From positions 1 through 64,000 of the forward strand of contig NZ_SKFH01000003.1 of the NCBI RefSeq assembly GCF_004343705.1: a stretch of DNA of 64,000 nt, written 5' to 3'. Below are positions 25,301 through 34,752 of this stretch, piece after piece. The notes beneath the pieces were generated by a model, which was not told the DNA's origin, did no database searches, and worked only from the letters and a program-made list of their open reading frames with translations. Made by a program: the position numbers and the translations under genes. The DNA is from Flaviaesturariibacter aridisoli. GTDB lineage: Bacteria; Bacteroidota; Bacteroidia; Chitinophagales; Chitinophagaceae. The first letter of the stretch is position 1; each line of letters begins with the position of its first letter.

Positions 25301-26336
25301 ATTGCAGGTTAACAGTCAAAGTAGCACTAAACATCCGGTCGCTGTGTTCCAGGGTCAGCGCGTAGCCGGGATAGGTCAATTCGAGCTGCCGGCGCACGTT
25401 TTTCAATCCGATGCCCTCCCCTGCTCCACCCGGCGCGGCGCTCTCGGTGCTGTTTTCAATTACGAAGGTAAGGCGCCCGGCCTGCAGCAACAGGTCGATG
25501 TGTATGTAGGAGTCGTGGTGACTGTCGGCGGGCCCATGCTTAAAGGCGTTTTCTACGAAAGGCAGCAGCAGCAGCGGCAGCACGGGCTGTGCATCGTTGT
25601 CGATCTCGCGGTAAAAGTTCACGGTCAGGCGGCTGTCGTAGCGGATCTTTTCGAGCTCGATATAATCGTCGAGCAGGCGCACTTCTTCGGCGATACTGAT
25701 CCGCGGCTTCGCGCTTTCGTACAGCATAAAGCGCAGCAGCTTCGACAGGCGTAGGATCACCTCGGGCACCGCGTCGGAGTTTTTCCGCGCCAGGGCATAT
25801 ATATTATTCAATGTGTTGAACAGGAAATGCGGGTTGGTCTGGTTGCGCAGGAAGCGCAGCTCCGACTCCAGCTGCGCCTGCAGAAGCGCAGATTCGCGGA
25901 GGCCCGCGGCGCGCTGCTGACGGAACAACCGGATGGCCAGGGCCGCGCCACCGACAAAGCCGATGTCCATCAGTGCCACCAGGAAACCGAGCGCGTACCA
26001 CAGGGGCTGGCCGCTGCGCCAATGGTAAATATACGGATCGATGACGTACACCACCAGCGACCGGTACAGCACCAGCGACAGCAGCAGGGCCAGCACCGTA
26101 TGCAGAATGCGGCGCCCCTGCCCGATCGATTTTTCGGTACTGCCCAGCCCGAACCGGAACACCCAGTAGGTAAACAGCATTTTTGGCAACAGCAGCACAG
26201 CGCAGTTGGCCATCGCCAGCAAGCCGTCCGCCCCGGGTGTTTGCGCCAGGCGGGTACCATTGACGAAAAAGATCAAAAGCACGTTTTGAAAAAAATAGAG
26301 CAGCCAGAACAATGCGTGCAGCAGGACTCTTTTCAT
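25266..26336 (-). CDS. Sensor histidine kinase of the LytS/YehU type
   Basis: 356 residues from ATG 26336; upstream in-frame codons run into the divergent amylase promoter region. Four membrane helices fill residues 1-150, with no extracellular sensor domain. The cytoplasmic part has the His_kinase motif LRNQTNPHFLFNTLNNIYAL (phospho-accepting His in NPHFLFN) and an ATPase with LLLPFVENAFKHG and GIGLKNVRRQLEL. It partners with the LytTR regulator that follows. Confidence 0.92.
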   Translation of the reverse strand: MKRVLLHALFWLLYFFQNVLLIFFVNGTRLAQTPGADGLLAMANCAVLLLPKMLFTYWVFRFGLGSTEKSIGQGRRILHTVLALLLSLVLYRSLVVYVIDPYIYHWRSGQPLWYALGFLVALMDIGFVGGAALAIRLFRQQRAAGLRESALLQAQLESELRFLRNQTNPHFLFNTLNNIYALARKNSDAVPEVILRLSKLLRFMLYESAKPRISIAEEVRLLDDYIELEKIRYDSRLTVNFYREIDNDAQPVLPLLLLPFVENAFKHGPADSHHDSYIHIDLLLQAGRLTFVIENSTESAAPGGAGEGIGLKNVRRQLELTYPGYALTLEHSDRMFSATLTVNLQYENDPLPAAGR

Positions 26337-26495
26337 GGAACATCCAAGTTGCGAAAAAAATCCGCAGCCGCCTCCAAAAAAACTGCGGGCGACGGCTACC
26401 GGCGCACAAACAGCAGGCTGCCGCACAGCACTGCCGCTTCCCCCGTACTTTTACGTTCGCCGGTCTTCTCACCCCGGCGCCACAACGAAACCCCT

Positions 26496-28313
26496 ATGAC
26501 CCGACTTTCCTTATTTGCCCGCGCGCTTACGCTCCTGATCCTTTCCGGCACCGGCATTACTTCCGGCGCCCAAACCGACCACACACCCGACTGGAGCAAG
26601 GGCATCGTCTGGTACCAGATCTTCCCGGAGCGCTTCCGCAACGGCGACGCGTCGAACGACCCGAAAAAGAGCGACCTCAGCGGCGCGTATCCCTTCGATG
26701 ATTCGTCGGCCTTCCAAACGCATCCCTGGACGAGCGACTGGTACCAACTGCAGCCCTACGAAGTGGCCAATGGCAAGAACATCTGGTTCAACCTGCAGCG
26801 CCGCCGCTACGGGGGCGACATCCAGGGCATGATCGACAAGCTCGACTACCTGAAGGCGCTCGGCGTGGAAGCCATTTATACCACCCCGTTGTTCTGGTCG
26901 CCTTCGTCGCATAAATACGATGCGCTGATGTACCACCACATCGATCCCACCTTTGGCCCCGACCCCGAAGGCGACAAGCGCCTCATTGCCGCAGAAAACC
27001 CGCTCGACACGGCTACCTGGGCCTGGACGGCCGCCGACAAGCTGGCGCTCAAATTGATCGACGAGGTGCACCGTCGCGGAATGCGGATCATCTTCGACGG
27101 TGTGTTCAATCACGTGGGCATCCGCAATTTTGCGTTCCAGGACCTGGAGAAAAACCAGGAGGCCTCGCCGTACAAAGACTGGTTCATCGTGCAAAGCTGG
27201 CGCGACAGTGCCAAGGGAACGCCCTTCCGCTACAAAGGCTGGTTCGGCGTGCGCACCCTGCCCGAATTCCGCGAAGACAGCGGCGGCATTGTGGCCGGTC
27301 CGAAGCAGTATATCTTCAACGCCACACGTCGCTGGATGAACCCGATGAATAAAGGCATCGCCCACGGCATCGACGGCTGGCGCCTCGACGTAGCCTACGA
27401 CGTGAGCCATGCCTTCTGGAAAGACTGGCGCCGCCACGTGCGCTCCATCAACCCGCAGGCTTACATGACCGCCGAGCTCGTAGACCCGATCGAAAAGACC
27501 CGTCCCTATCTCATGGGCGATGAGTTCGACGCCACCATGAACTACAACTTCGCCTTCATTGTACACGACTTCTTTGTGCAGGACAGCCTCGGCATTACGG
27601 CAACGGCTTTCGACAAGCGGCTGAAGGACCTCCGGGAGGCCTTCGGGAGTGCTGTGGCCCTCAACATGCAAAACCTGATGAACAGCCACGATGCCACGCG
27701 TATTGCCAGCGCCGTGGCCAACCCCGATGGCAAGCGCTTCGGCGACTGGGGCCCCTATTTCAACTGGAGCCAGAAAAGCAACAATGCAAACTATAATGCC
27801 CGCAAGCCGACGGCGGAGCAGCGCAAAAAGCAACGCCTGATCGCTGCCTTCCAACTGCTGTACCTCGGCGCGCCGATGATCTATTACGGGGACGAAGCCG
27901 GCCTCTGGGGTTCGAACGATCCCGACTGCCGCAAGCCGATGCTGTGGCGCGAGTTCAAATACGATCCCGAGACGGCCAACCCCGACCAGTCGAAGCACGA
28001 AGCCGACAGCGTTGCCTTCGATCCCGAGTTGTTCGGCTGGTACCAGAAGTTCATCGCCCTGCGCAAGAAATACCCGTCTATCCGCACCGGCAGCTATGAG
28101 ACCCTCAGCGCCAACGATACCGACCGGGCCTATGCCTTCAGCCGCGTGCTGGGTAAGGAAGAGGTGATTGTGGTCATCAACCGGGGCAGCCGGGCGCTCG
28201 AATTCGCCCACGGACGCCTTAAAAAGCGAACGTTCCGCGACGCCTTTACTGGGAAAAGCGTGCGGAACGTTCAAGTGGCGCCTATGGGGATCGCGGTGCT
28301 GGTAGCCCGCTGA
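26496..28313 (+). CDS. Secreted GH13 alpha-amylase / cyclomaltodextrinase-like enzyme
   Basis: 605 residues from ATG 26496, which gives a signal peptide ending near SGAQ; the frame is open further upstream but that is antisense to the kinase. GH13 regions are all present: DGVFNHVG (I), GIDGWRLDVAYDV with nucleophile D298 (II), TAELVDP with acid/base E327 (III) and NSHD with D399 (IV). The start of the domain, WYQIFPERFRNG, is typical of neopullulanase/cyclomaltodextrinase types. It breaks alpha-1,4 glucans in the periplasm. It is divergent from the two-component system, which may control it. Confidence 0.9.
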   Translation: MTRLSLFARALTLLILSGTGITSGAQTDHTPDWSKGIVWYQIFPERFRNGDASNDPKKSDLSGAYPFDDSSAFQTHPWTSDWYQLQPYEVANGKNIWFNLQRRRYGGDIQGMIDKLDYLKALGVEAIYTTPLFWSPSSHKYDALMYHHIDPTFGPDPEGDKRLIAAENPLDTATWAWTAADKLALKLIDEVHRRGMRIIFDGVFNHVGIRNFAFQDLEKNQEASPYKDWFIVQSWRDSAKGTPFRYKGWFGVRTLPEFREDSGGIVAGPKQYIFNATRRWMNPMNKGIAHGIDGWRLDVAYDVSHAFWKDWRRHVRSINPQAYMTAELVDPIEKTRPYLMGDEFDATMNYNFAFIVHDFFVQDSLGITATAFDKRLKDLREAFGSAVALNMQNLMNSHDATRIASAVANPDGKRFGDWGPYFNWSQKSNNANYNARKPTAEQRKKQRLIAAFQLLYLGAPMIYYGDEAGLWGSNDPDCRKPMLWREFKYDPETANPDQSKHEADSVAFDPELFGWYQKFIALRKKYPSIRTGSYETLSANDTDRAYAFSRVLGKEEVIVVINRGSRALEFAHGRLKKRTFRDAFTGKSVRNVQVAPMGIAVLVAR

Positions 28314-28419
28314 TCCCGGGCGTCAAAAAATAAGTGCAGCAGGAGCGGTACCTCTGCGGAACCGGCGCATCGCAGGTGCGGTTGTTCCTGCTGCGGTGCA
28401 GCTCTTGCCGTATCGGGTG

Positions 28420-28782
28420 TTACGATTGGTCGTCGGAGCGGGGTACCGTCTCGTCGCTGGTCTGGCAGATGGTCAACTCGTAGCGGCTGCTGAGGCTGAG
28501 CTCGAACTCACGGTCAGAAATGAGGGTGCCGACAGCGCTGTCGTTGAGCAGCACCTGCGCCAGGCTCGAGGCCAGGGGGTGGTCAATGATCACTTCGGTG
28601 GTTTTGCCGTTGCAGATACGGATGTCGAACTTATAGCCCGATTTGCGGGTGAGGCCGATGCGTTCGAAATCGTTGGCGTTCAGTTTCAGCACCTGGCTGC
28701 CCGTCAGAGCGCGCTTCATAACGATGCGGATCACCGGCAGGTACTTTTGCCAAACAATTTCGTAGTTATAGGAGGTCTTCAT
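28420..28782 (-). CDS. Conserved hypothetical protein
   Basis: 120 residues from ATG 28782, just after a TATCTTTG box. It has no signal peptide or membrane helix, and the pattern is mixed alpha/beta (NYEIVWQKYLPVIRIVMKRA, SGYKFDIRICNGKTTEVIID). I do not recognise the family, but the composition and correct start context support a real gene. Confidence 0.6.
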   Translation of the reverse strand: MKTSYNYEIVWQKYLPVIRIVMKRALTGSQVLKLNANDFERIGLTRKSGYKFDIRICNGKTTEVIIDHPLASSLAQVLLNDSAVGTLISDREFELSLSSRYELTICQTSDETVPRSDDQS

Positions 28783-28794
28783 AAAAAAATAGTT

Positions 28795-28802
28795 CAAAGA
28801 TA
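28795..28802 (-). promoter_or_regulatory. Bacteroidota -7 element (TATCTTTG)
   Basis: TATCTTTG matches TAnnTTTG and lies 12 bases before the ATG at 28782. No clear -33 TTG is visible. Confidence 0.55.
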
Positions 28803-28904
28803 GTGATGCCGTGCTTGCGCGCGGCTTCGGCCGTAAAGCCTTAACAGAGCTTTGTCTCCATCGGTGCCCGGCGGGGTCGCGGATTGGATCGCCGGTGACC
28901 GCTC

Positions 28905-29210
28905 CTAGCGGCGGCGGGTGCGGGGTGTCCACACAGCGCCGTTGCCGACCTTATAAGAGCCTTTCTGTACCCGCACTTCGGGCGCTTCCTCCACCACGAT
29001 GCTGTGGCCGTGCCAGGTGGAACCGTTGAGTGCTTCGATGGCGCGCTGACCTTCGGCATCGCCCAGCTCCACGTAGCCGAAGCCCCGGGAAAGGCCCGTA
29101 AAGGCGTCCTGCGCGATCTCGGCTGAAGCTACCGGTCCGTACGAAGTAAAATGGGCCGCCAGCGCTTCCTGGTCTACAACGGCATCGAGATGATAGATAA
29201 CAAGTCTCAT
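28905..29210 (-). CDS. RNA-binding protein with one RRM domain
   Basis: 101 residues from ATG 29210. RNP2 is LVIYHL at the start and RNP1 is RGFGYVEL, with ALNGSTWHGHSIVVEEA closing the fold. The tail is basic and Arg-rich (TPRTRRR). Small single-RRM proteins of this kind are common in Bacteroidota and are often cold-induced. It is divergent from a second RRM gene. Confidence 0.88.
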   Translation of the reverse strand: MRLVIYHLDAVVDQEALAAHFTSYGPVASAEIAQDAFTGLSRGFGYVELGDAEGQRAIEALNGSTWHGHSIVVEEAPEVRVQKGSYKVGNGAVWTPRTRRR

Positions 29211-29572
29211 AATTTGTTCAAGGGGGAAAAGTGAAAGGATCTGGCGCAGGATGAATGCCGTGGGGCGCAAACCGAAGTGCGGAGAAGAGGCGTTGTGCGG
29301 CAATTGGAAACCGGCAGCAGGCCCTAAAGGTAGTCTTAAATCAGGCGCCGTGCGGGATTATTCCGCTACGGCCCTGCTGCGGGCTCAACCTTAGCAAATA
29401 GTTGGCGCAAATGTCCGGCTTAAAGCGTATCTTCACCAAGTCAAGCATTGAGCCTCGCATTCAGTACCAGCTAATTATCCTGCATCGCGCACTTACCTGC
29501 CTTACGCATCTTAGTTACTCTTTTACTCCTTGCCTTTCTCAGAGCATTTTAATCAGCATACAAATAAAAAGT

Positions 29573-29863
29573 ATGAACATTTACGTTTCGAACTTAAGCT
29601 TCAGCATTCAGGATGGCGATCTGAGAGAGTTTTTTACCCCCTATGGCGAGGTAACTTCGTCTAAAGTAATCATGGACAAATTCACGGGCAAGTCGAAAGG
29701 CTTCGGCTTCGTGGAAATGAGCGACGATGAGTCTGCCAAAAAAGCGATCACCGAACTCGACGGCGCTTCCGTTGACGGCCGTACCATCCGCGTGATGGAA
29801 GCCCGCCCGAAGGAAGACCGCCCCGCCCGCAGCGACAACGGCGGCCGCGGCAACCGCTGGTAA
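29573..29863 (+). CDS. RNA-binding protein with one RRM domain
   Basis: 96 residues. RNP2 is IYVSNL and RNP1 is KGFGFVEM, and DGASVDGRTIRVMEARPK ends the domain. The C-terminal tail is Arg/Gly-rich (PARSDNGGRGNRW), as in glycine-rich cold-induced RRM proteins. A long AT-rich leader precedes it (from about 29400), in keeping with post-transcriptional control of such genes. A terminator follows. Confidence 0.9.
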   Translation: MNIYVSNLSFSIQDGDLREFFTPYGEVTSSKVIMDKFTGKSKGFGFVEMSDDESAKKAITELDGASVDGRTIRVMEARPKEDRPARSDNGGRGNRW

Positions 29864-29871
29864 TATAGTGT

Positions 29872-29895
29872 AAGGGCCTCCGTTGGAGGCCTTTA
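29872..29895 (+). terminator. Rho-independent terminator
   Basis: GGCCTCC-GTT-GGAGGCC followed by TTTACTTTC, 12 bases after the RRM gene stop. Confidence 0.65.
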
Positions 29896-29980
29896 CTTTC
29901 TCAAGCTCAACCGTAAACCCGACGGCTGACCGGATGCATCCGGCTCCGACGGGAATTATTTTTAAAAAGCAAAAATTTGC

Positions 29981-30427
29981 ATGGCCAGATCAAAAGAAAC
30001 ATTCAGCAAGAAAGAAATCGAAAACCGCAAGCGGAAACAAAGGCAAGAAAAGAAGGAGCGCATGGCTGCCCGGAAAGAGCATGGACCCAAATCCTTCGAC
30101 GACATGATCGCCTACCTTGACGAGAATGGCAACCTGAGTACGACGCCGCTCGATATCAAGAATAAGAAAGTGTACAAGCTGGAAGAGGTTCCTGACGCCG
30201 TTCCCAAGGCGGAGGCCTACATTCCCGACAACCAGATGCACCAGGGCACGGTGCAATATTTCAGCAAATCGAAAGGATTCGGATTTATCCAGGACGGCAC
30301 CACCGGCGAACGCATCTTCGTTCACAAGGACCAGTGCAACTTCCCGATTACCGAAACCGACAAGGTCACTTACCTGAAGCGCATGGGCGACCGTGGGCTG
30401 ATGGCCATGAATGTGCGCAAAGCGTGA
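29981..30427 (+). CDS. Cold-shock domain protein with basic N-terminal extension
   Basis: 148 residues. Residues 1-35 are very basic and lysine-rich (KKEIENRKRKQRQEKKERMA). The C-terminal cold-shock domain (about 86-148) contains GTVQYFSKSKGFGFIQ and RIFVHKDQ, the RNP1 and RNP2 motifs that bind single-stranded nucleic acid. The extension is longer than in classical CspA (about 70 residues). Neighbouring RRM genes suggest an RNA-handling group. Confidence 0.9.
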   Translation: MARSKETFSKKEIENRKRKQRQEKKERMAARKEHGPKSFDDMIAYLDENGNLSTTPLDIKNKKVYKLEEVPDAVPKAEAYIPDNQMHQGTVQYFSKSKGFGFIQDGTTGERIFVHKDQCNFPITETDKVTYLKRMGDRGLMAMNVRKA

Positions 30428-30516
30428 TGATCGAATTGCCAGAGACCTGATATTTGCACGAAGGTGTTCATCAGGAAGCTGTCCCTCCCCCTTCCTACCC
30501 CGAAAACAAGCTCACT

Positions 30517-31620
30517 ATGGCGAAAGTCAAATTCGACACGCGGAATACCGCTTTTTACCAATCCCTGAAGCGGGAAACAGAAAAGTACTTTCAGCAAAAC
30601 GGCATCCGTAAGACCGGCAACTGGAAACTTTATTCCAAAGCACTGGTACTCCTGCCCGCAGCCGCGGGCATTTACTCGTTCCTGCTGTTCGGCAATCCGC
30701 CGATATGGCTGGGACTTTTGCTTTGTTCCATCATGGGACTGGTGATTTCAAGTATCGGCTTCAACATTATGCACGACGCCTGCCACGGCTCCTATTCGAG
30801 CCGCAAGTGGGTCAACGAAGTACTGGGCCTGTCGCTCAATTGTATCGGCGGTAATGCCTTTTTCTGGAAGCAAAAGCACAATATCCTTCACCATACCTAC
30901 ACGAACATTGAAGGTCTGGACGATGATATCGCGCAAAGCCGCCTCCTCCGGCAAAGCCCCACACAGGAGTGGCTGCCAATCCACCGCTACCAGCATCGCT
31001 ACCTGCCGCTGGCCTATGCGCTCACACTCTTTGTGTGGATCGGCCTGCGCGACTTCGATAAGTATTTCAAGAAGCGCATTCATACTACGCCGCTGCAGCC
31101 GATGAACACAAAGGAACACGTCTTGTTCTGGCTTAGCAAGACCCTCTACGGGTTCTTCTACGTGGCACTGCCGATCTACCTGCTGGGCTTTGGCGCCTGG
31201 GCGGCCGGCTTCAGCGCGATGTGCGTCACTGCGGGCATCGTTCTCTCTTACACCTTTCAGCTGGCGCATGCCGTGGAAGGACCGGAGTTCGAAGCCGTTG
31301 GTCTCGACGAGCGCGTGCTTGAAAGCGAATGGGCAGCCCACCAGGTTCGCACCACCGCCAATTTTGCCCCGCGCAACAAGCTTATCAACTGGTACGTGGG
31401 CGGCCTCAACTACCAGGTGGAGCACCACCTGTTTCCCCGCGTGAGCCATGTTCATTACCCGGCCCTGAGCAAGATCGTACAGGAGCAATGTGCCCTCCAC
31501 GGCCTCCCCTACTACAGCTTTCCCACGGTGGGCAAGGCGCTTTCCTCGCACATGCGCACCATCCGCAAACTTGGTGAAAAACCGAAGGTTGCAGAGACGC
31601 AGGAGCTGGCAGTAGCCTAG
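30517..31620 (+). CDS. Fatty-acid desaturase (acyl-lipid/front-end type)
   Basis: 367 residues from ATG 30517. Three histidine boxes bind the di-iron centre: HDACH (86-90), HNILHH (121-126) and QVEHH (300-304). The Gln in the third box is typical of delta-5/delta-6 front-end desaturases. Four membrane helices are predicted around residues 42-85 and 205-250. It acts on membrane lipid acyl chains. It follows the cold-shock gene, which fits membrane adaptation to cold. Confidence 0.9.
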   Translation: MAKVKFDTRNTAFYQSLKRETEKYFQQNGIRKTGNWKLYSKALVLLPAAAGIYSFLLFGNPPIWLGLLLCSIMGLVISSIGFNIMHDACHGSYSSRKWVNEVLGLSLNCIGGNAFFWKQKHNILHHTYTNIEGLDDDIAQSRLLRQSPTQEWLPIHRYQHRYLPLAYALTLFVWIGLRDFDKYFKKRIHTTPLQPMNTKEHVLFWLSKTLYGFFYVALPIYLLGFGAWAAGFSAMCVTAGIVLSYTFQLAHAVEGPEFEAVGLDERVLESEWAAHQVRTTANFAPRNKLINWYVGGLNYQVEHHLFPRVSHVHYPALSKIVQEQCALHGLPYYSFPTVGKALSSHMRTIRKLGEKPKVAETQELAVA

Positions 31621-31642
31621 CCTTTCCGATCCGAAAAATATA

Positions 31643-31668
31643 GGCAGCCCGTCAGGGCTGCCTTTTTT
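31643..31668 (+). terminator. Rho-independent terminator
   Basis: GGCAGCCC-GTCA-GGGCTGCC followed by TTTTTT, 22 bases after the desaturase stop. Confidence 0.85.
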
Positions 31669-31694
31669 GTTACCAGCAACGAGGTAGCGGCATT

Positions 31695-32255
31695 TTACCT
31701 GGCCTGACCTATGCGGCTCCACTTCAGGTATCCGAGGTGCAGCTCATCTTCCGGGCCGGCGGCAGGCTCCAGCCGTAAGGCGTAGCGCTCCCGTATTTCT
31801 ACGGGAAGAATGTCCAAAACGTCGGCAATGTCGTCTACATCGATGCCGTACTTGTCGTCGATGTGCGATTCGGCACCCTTGAAACCCGTGTGCTTGTAAA
31901 ACGCGCTGCGCCGTGCGGCAGCGATAGCGCCGGACTTGTCGCGGGCCGCTACGACCATCTTGTAATGAAACTCCTCGAATTCTCCCGGCTTGTAGCCGCC
32001 GAGGTTTACAAAAAAAACCCGCAATTCACCCGGCACGGCATCGGCGCGGTCAACCACCTGCACCCTGTAATCGCCCACCTGGCGCACGGATCGCCAGGCA
32101 TCGATGTGAAGCGTTCCCCCGTCGGGCCAGAAGTTGCGGATGGCAGGCCGTGCGTCGGCGAGGCTTTCGGCGATCGTGAAGAAGATGTCGTGCTGCTCGG
32201 TATGGCGCCCCTCCGGGCGGCAGCCAAGGAGGATCATGAATAGCTGGAGGCTCAT
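31695..32255 (-). CDS. DUF1543 domain protein
   Basis: 186 residues. The N-terminus LFMILLGCRPEGRHTEQHDI is the hallmark of DUF1543, followed by FWPDGGTLHIDAWRSV and a second similar half (KYGIDVDDIADVLDIL). No catalytic function is known to me for this family. It is cytoplasmic and converges with the desaturase gene. Confidence 0.85.
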   Translation of the reverse strand: MSLQLFMILLGCRPEGRHTEQHDIFFTIAESLADARPAIRNFWPDGGTLHIDAWRSVRQVGDYRVQVVDRADAVPGELRVFFVNLGGYKPGEFEEFHYKMVVAARDKSGAIAAARRSAFYKHTGFKGAESHIDDKYGIDVDDIADVLDILPVEIRERYALRLEPAAGPEDELHLGYLKWSRIGQAR

Positions 32256-32374
32256 CCTACAAAGCTAGCCGGTGGTCATCGAAACGTTAAAAAAAGGGTT
32301 GCAAACGTCGGTTCCTGCCAGAATACTCAATAGTGAGTATTCGCGGGCAGCGGCCGGCGCCGGAATTTTCGCCC

Positions 32375-34660
32375 ATGATGCACCTCAAGCCTTTCGCCCG
32401 CCCAGCCGCGGTGCTGCTCCTGGTACTCCTGCTACTGCAGGCCGGAAACGCCTCCGCGCAGACCAGCATGGACGTGGAAGTGACCGTAGTGGACGATCGC
32501 CAGCAACCCCTCCCCGATGCCCGGGTGCAGCTGCTGGAACTGGCTACCCACCGACAGCTTGAGCAAAGCTCCGACGGCCGGGGCATAGCGCAATTCCGGC
32601 TCGATAAGGCTGGCGAATACCAGGTGTCGGTTAACGACCAGGTGCAAAGCAGCGACCCGGTGGTCGTGCGGGCCAACCAGCACGGCAGCACCAGCCTCTA
32701 CCTCACGTACAACCCGTCGCTGCAGGAGCGCACGCGCCGGCAAACCTTCGACCGGAGCAGGCTCGCGGATATAGCGGTGCAGGGACAGGTAGCGCCCGCA
32801 GACGTGGCTGAAGGTTACAACCGCATCGAGATCGAAGTGGTGAACAGCGCCCGTCAGCGCCTTCCCGGGAAGCGCGTTTGCCTCGTGAGCCTCGCCAACC
32901 GTAAGCGCTACGTGGCCTTCAGCGATGCCTCGGGAATGGCCTACTTTCACCTGCCGGGAAAAACAGCCTACGACATCGACGTGGAGGAACAACTCAATGC
33001 CTCCTTTATCATTCAGGACCAACTAGAAGGTTATACGCTTTCGCAGACCGTTGTTTACGACCAGTACGACATGACCGAAACGCGCCGCAACGACACGGTG
33101 CTGCAGCAGATCCGCCTACCCGTGGAAGACAAGCACTCGCGGGCCGTGTACCGCATCAGGGTGCGCCGCGATGGCAAAACCTGGAACAACGGACTGCTCT
33201 TCCTCGACGAGATCGGCACGCGAACGGTGTACAAAGGCCGCACCGACGGCAAGGGCGAAGCTGTATTTATACTGCCCTTCGGAAAGAAGTACCTCGTGCA
33301 TTTTCCTTACGAGCGCGACGTGGACGTGGTGAATCTGGAAGATGCCCGCAACATCGCCGCCGGCTCGCTCGACCTTACCTACCTGCCCAACCCCGCACTG
33401 GAGCACCCCGAACGCTTTGTGCCCACACCGGCGCAACTGATGCTCACCGACTTCCCGTATTACCACCGCAACCCTTACCCGCTGGATCCTGCGGCACCTT
33501 CGCCGCTGTTGCTGCGCGCGGGCGGCATCGGTCCCGAAGCGGTGCTCGAGATCGGCCTCAGCGCCCGCGCAATCGAGGGATCGGCAAGACCGCCGCTCAA
33601 CATGGCCTTTCTGCTCGACATCAGCGGTTCTATGTCGGGTTATGAGCGGATCGAAAGTCTCAAACGCGGCCTCATTGCAGTGCTGGGCAAGCTTCGCGAG
33701 CGCGACGTGCTGTCCATCACCCTGTTCAACGACAACCAGCGCCTGCTACTGCCGGCACAAGCGCTGGGTAAAGACCGGGAGAAGATCATTGCGCTGGTAC
33801 AGGGCATCGAGCCTTCAGGGGGCACCGATATGAAAGCAGCGCTGGAAACGGCCTACACACAAGCCACGCGCTTCTACCGCCCCGATGGGGCCAACACGCT
33901 GGTGCTGCTCAGCGACGGCTACGACAGCAATCCCATAGAAACACTGCTGGCGGTGCAGGCTCCGTGGAAGGACAAGATCTTCTGCACGGCGATCGGCGTG
34001 GGCAACGACTATAATTATGACCTCCTCAAGCGCCTGGTGAGCAACGGCGCCGACCTGCTGCAGCAGGCCCACGAAGGCGCCGAACTGGAACGCCTTTTTT
34101 CCGAAAAGCTGATCACGCTGGGCCAGCCCGCTATGCGCGACCTCCGCGTTGAGGTACGTGTGGAAGGAGGGCTGACGCTGCGCCAAACTTTCGGGCTACG
34201 CAACGTAACGCAGGTACCCGGCGGCTTCAACGCCACGCTACCGGACCTTTTCCCTGGCCAGGAATTGCCGGCACTGGTTTCTTTTACCCGTGGCGCCGCT
34301 GCTGCGGGTGCAGCACGCGCCACGGTTATGCTATCTTATATCAATGCACAAACCGGCCGGCGCGAACAACGGACGGAGCAATGGTCGCTACAGGAAGGAG
34401 GGAGTCCCAATGCGGGTTTTGAAGAACACCGCAAGCTGTACGCCGTAGCATTTGCCAACGACTGCCTGCTGCGTATGGCGCGCAGTTTCGAGCAACAAAA
34501 ATGGAGCGATTGCAAGCGTGCGCTGGACGAGGGACAGGCCCGGCTGCAGTCTCTTTATTCCGGCACAAACGATGCGGACATCCAGGTGCTGGCCGGCAAA
34601 TTCCAGCTTTATGTTACCGCCCTGAAAAATATTGCCTACCAGCAAAAGATCGGCAAGTAA
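32375..34660 (+). CDS. Secreted VWA-domain protein with N-terminal Ig-like repeats
   Basis: 761 residues from ATG 32375 (ATG 32378 is an alternative). A hydrophobic signal (VLLLVLLLLQAGNASA) is followed by carboxypeptidase-regulatory-like beta repeats (TVVDDRQQPLPDARVQLLEL; similar at 150-190). A von Willebrand A domain starts near 408 with the MIDAS motif LLDISGSMSG (D415, S417, S419) and later LVLLSDGYDSN. Such proteins mediate metal-dependent binding to proteins or cell surface. It ends 92 bases before the formyltransferase. Confidence 0.85.
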   Translation: MMHLKPFARPAAVLLLVLLLLQAGNASAQTSMDVEVTVVDDRQQPLPDARVQLLELATHRQLEQSSDGRGIAQFRLDKAGEYQVSVNDQVQSSDPVVVRANQHGSTSLYLTYNPSLQERTRRQTFDRSRLADIAVQGQVAPADVAEGYNRIEIEVVNSARQRLPGKRVCLVSLANRKRYVAFSDASGMAYFHLPGKTAYDIDVEEQLNASFIIQDQLEGYTLSQTVVYDQYDMTETRRNDTVLQQIRLPVEDKHSRAVYRIRVRRDGKTWNNGLLFLDEIGTRTVYKGRTDGKGEAVFILPFGKKYLVHFPYERDVDVVNLEDARNIAAGSLDLTYLPNPALEHPERFVPTPAQLMLTDFPYYHRNPYPLDPAAPSPLLLRAGGIGPEAVLEIGLSARAIEGSARPPLNMAFLLDISGSMSGYERIESLKRGLIAVLGKLRERDVLSITLFNDNQRLLLPAQALGKDREKIIALVQGIEPSGGTDMKAALETAYTQATRFYRPDGANTLVLLSDGYDSNPIETLLAVQAPWKDKIFCTAIGVGNDYNYDLLKRLVSNGADLLQQAHEGAELERLFSEKLITLGQPAMRDLRVEVRVEGGLTLRQTFGLRNVTQVPGGFNATLPDLFPGQELPALVSFTRGAAAAGAARATVMLSYINAQTGRREQRTEQWSLQEGGSPNAGFEEHRKLYAVAFANDCLLRMARSFEQQKWSDCKRALDEGQARLQSLYSGTNDADIQVLAGKFQLYVTALKNIAYQQKIGK

Positions 34661-34752
34661 TTTTTTTCGGCTAGGCATCGCGTTTGGAATTCTGGAAATA
34701 AATCCTACCTTACCACCGCCAACACAAACTCCTGCGCAGGCAAAACCATTTT

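Noticed and set aside
25827-26495. Upstream in-frame extension of the amylase
   Set aside because: It would run antisense through the histidine kinase gene and lacks any domain; ATG 26496 gives a proper signal peptide.
26511-28274. A 587-codon minus-strand frame over the amylase gene
   Set aside because: Antisense to a gene with all four GH13 regions; product shows no domain.
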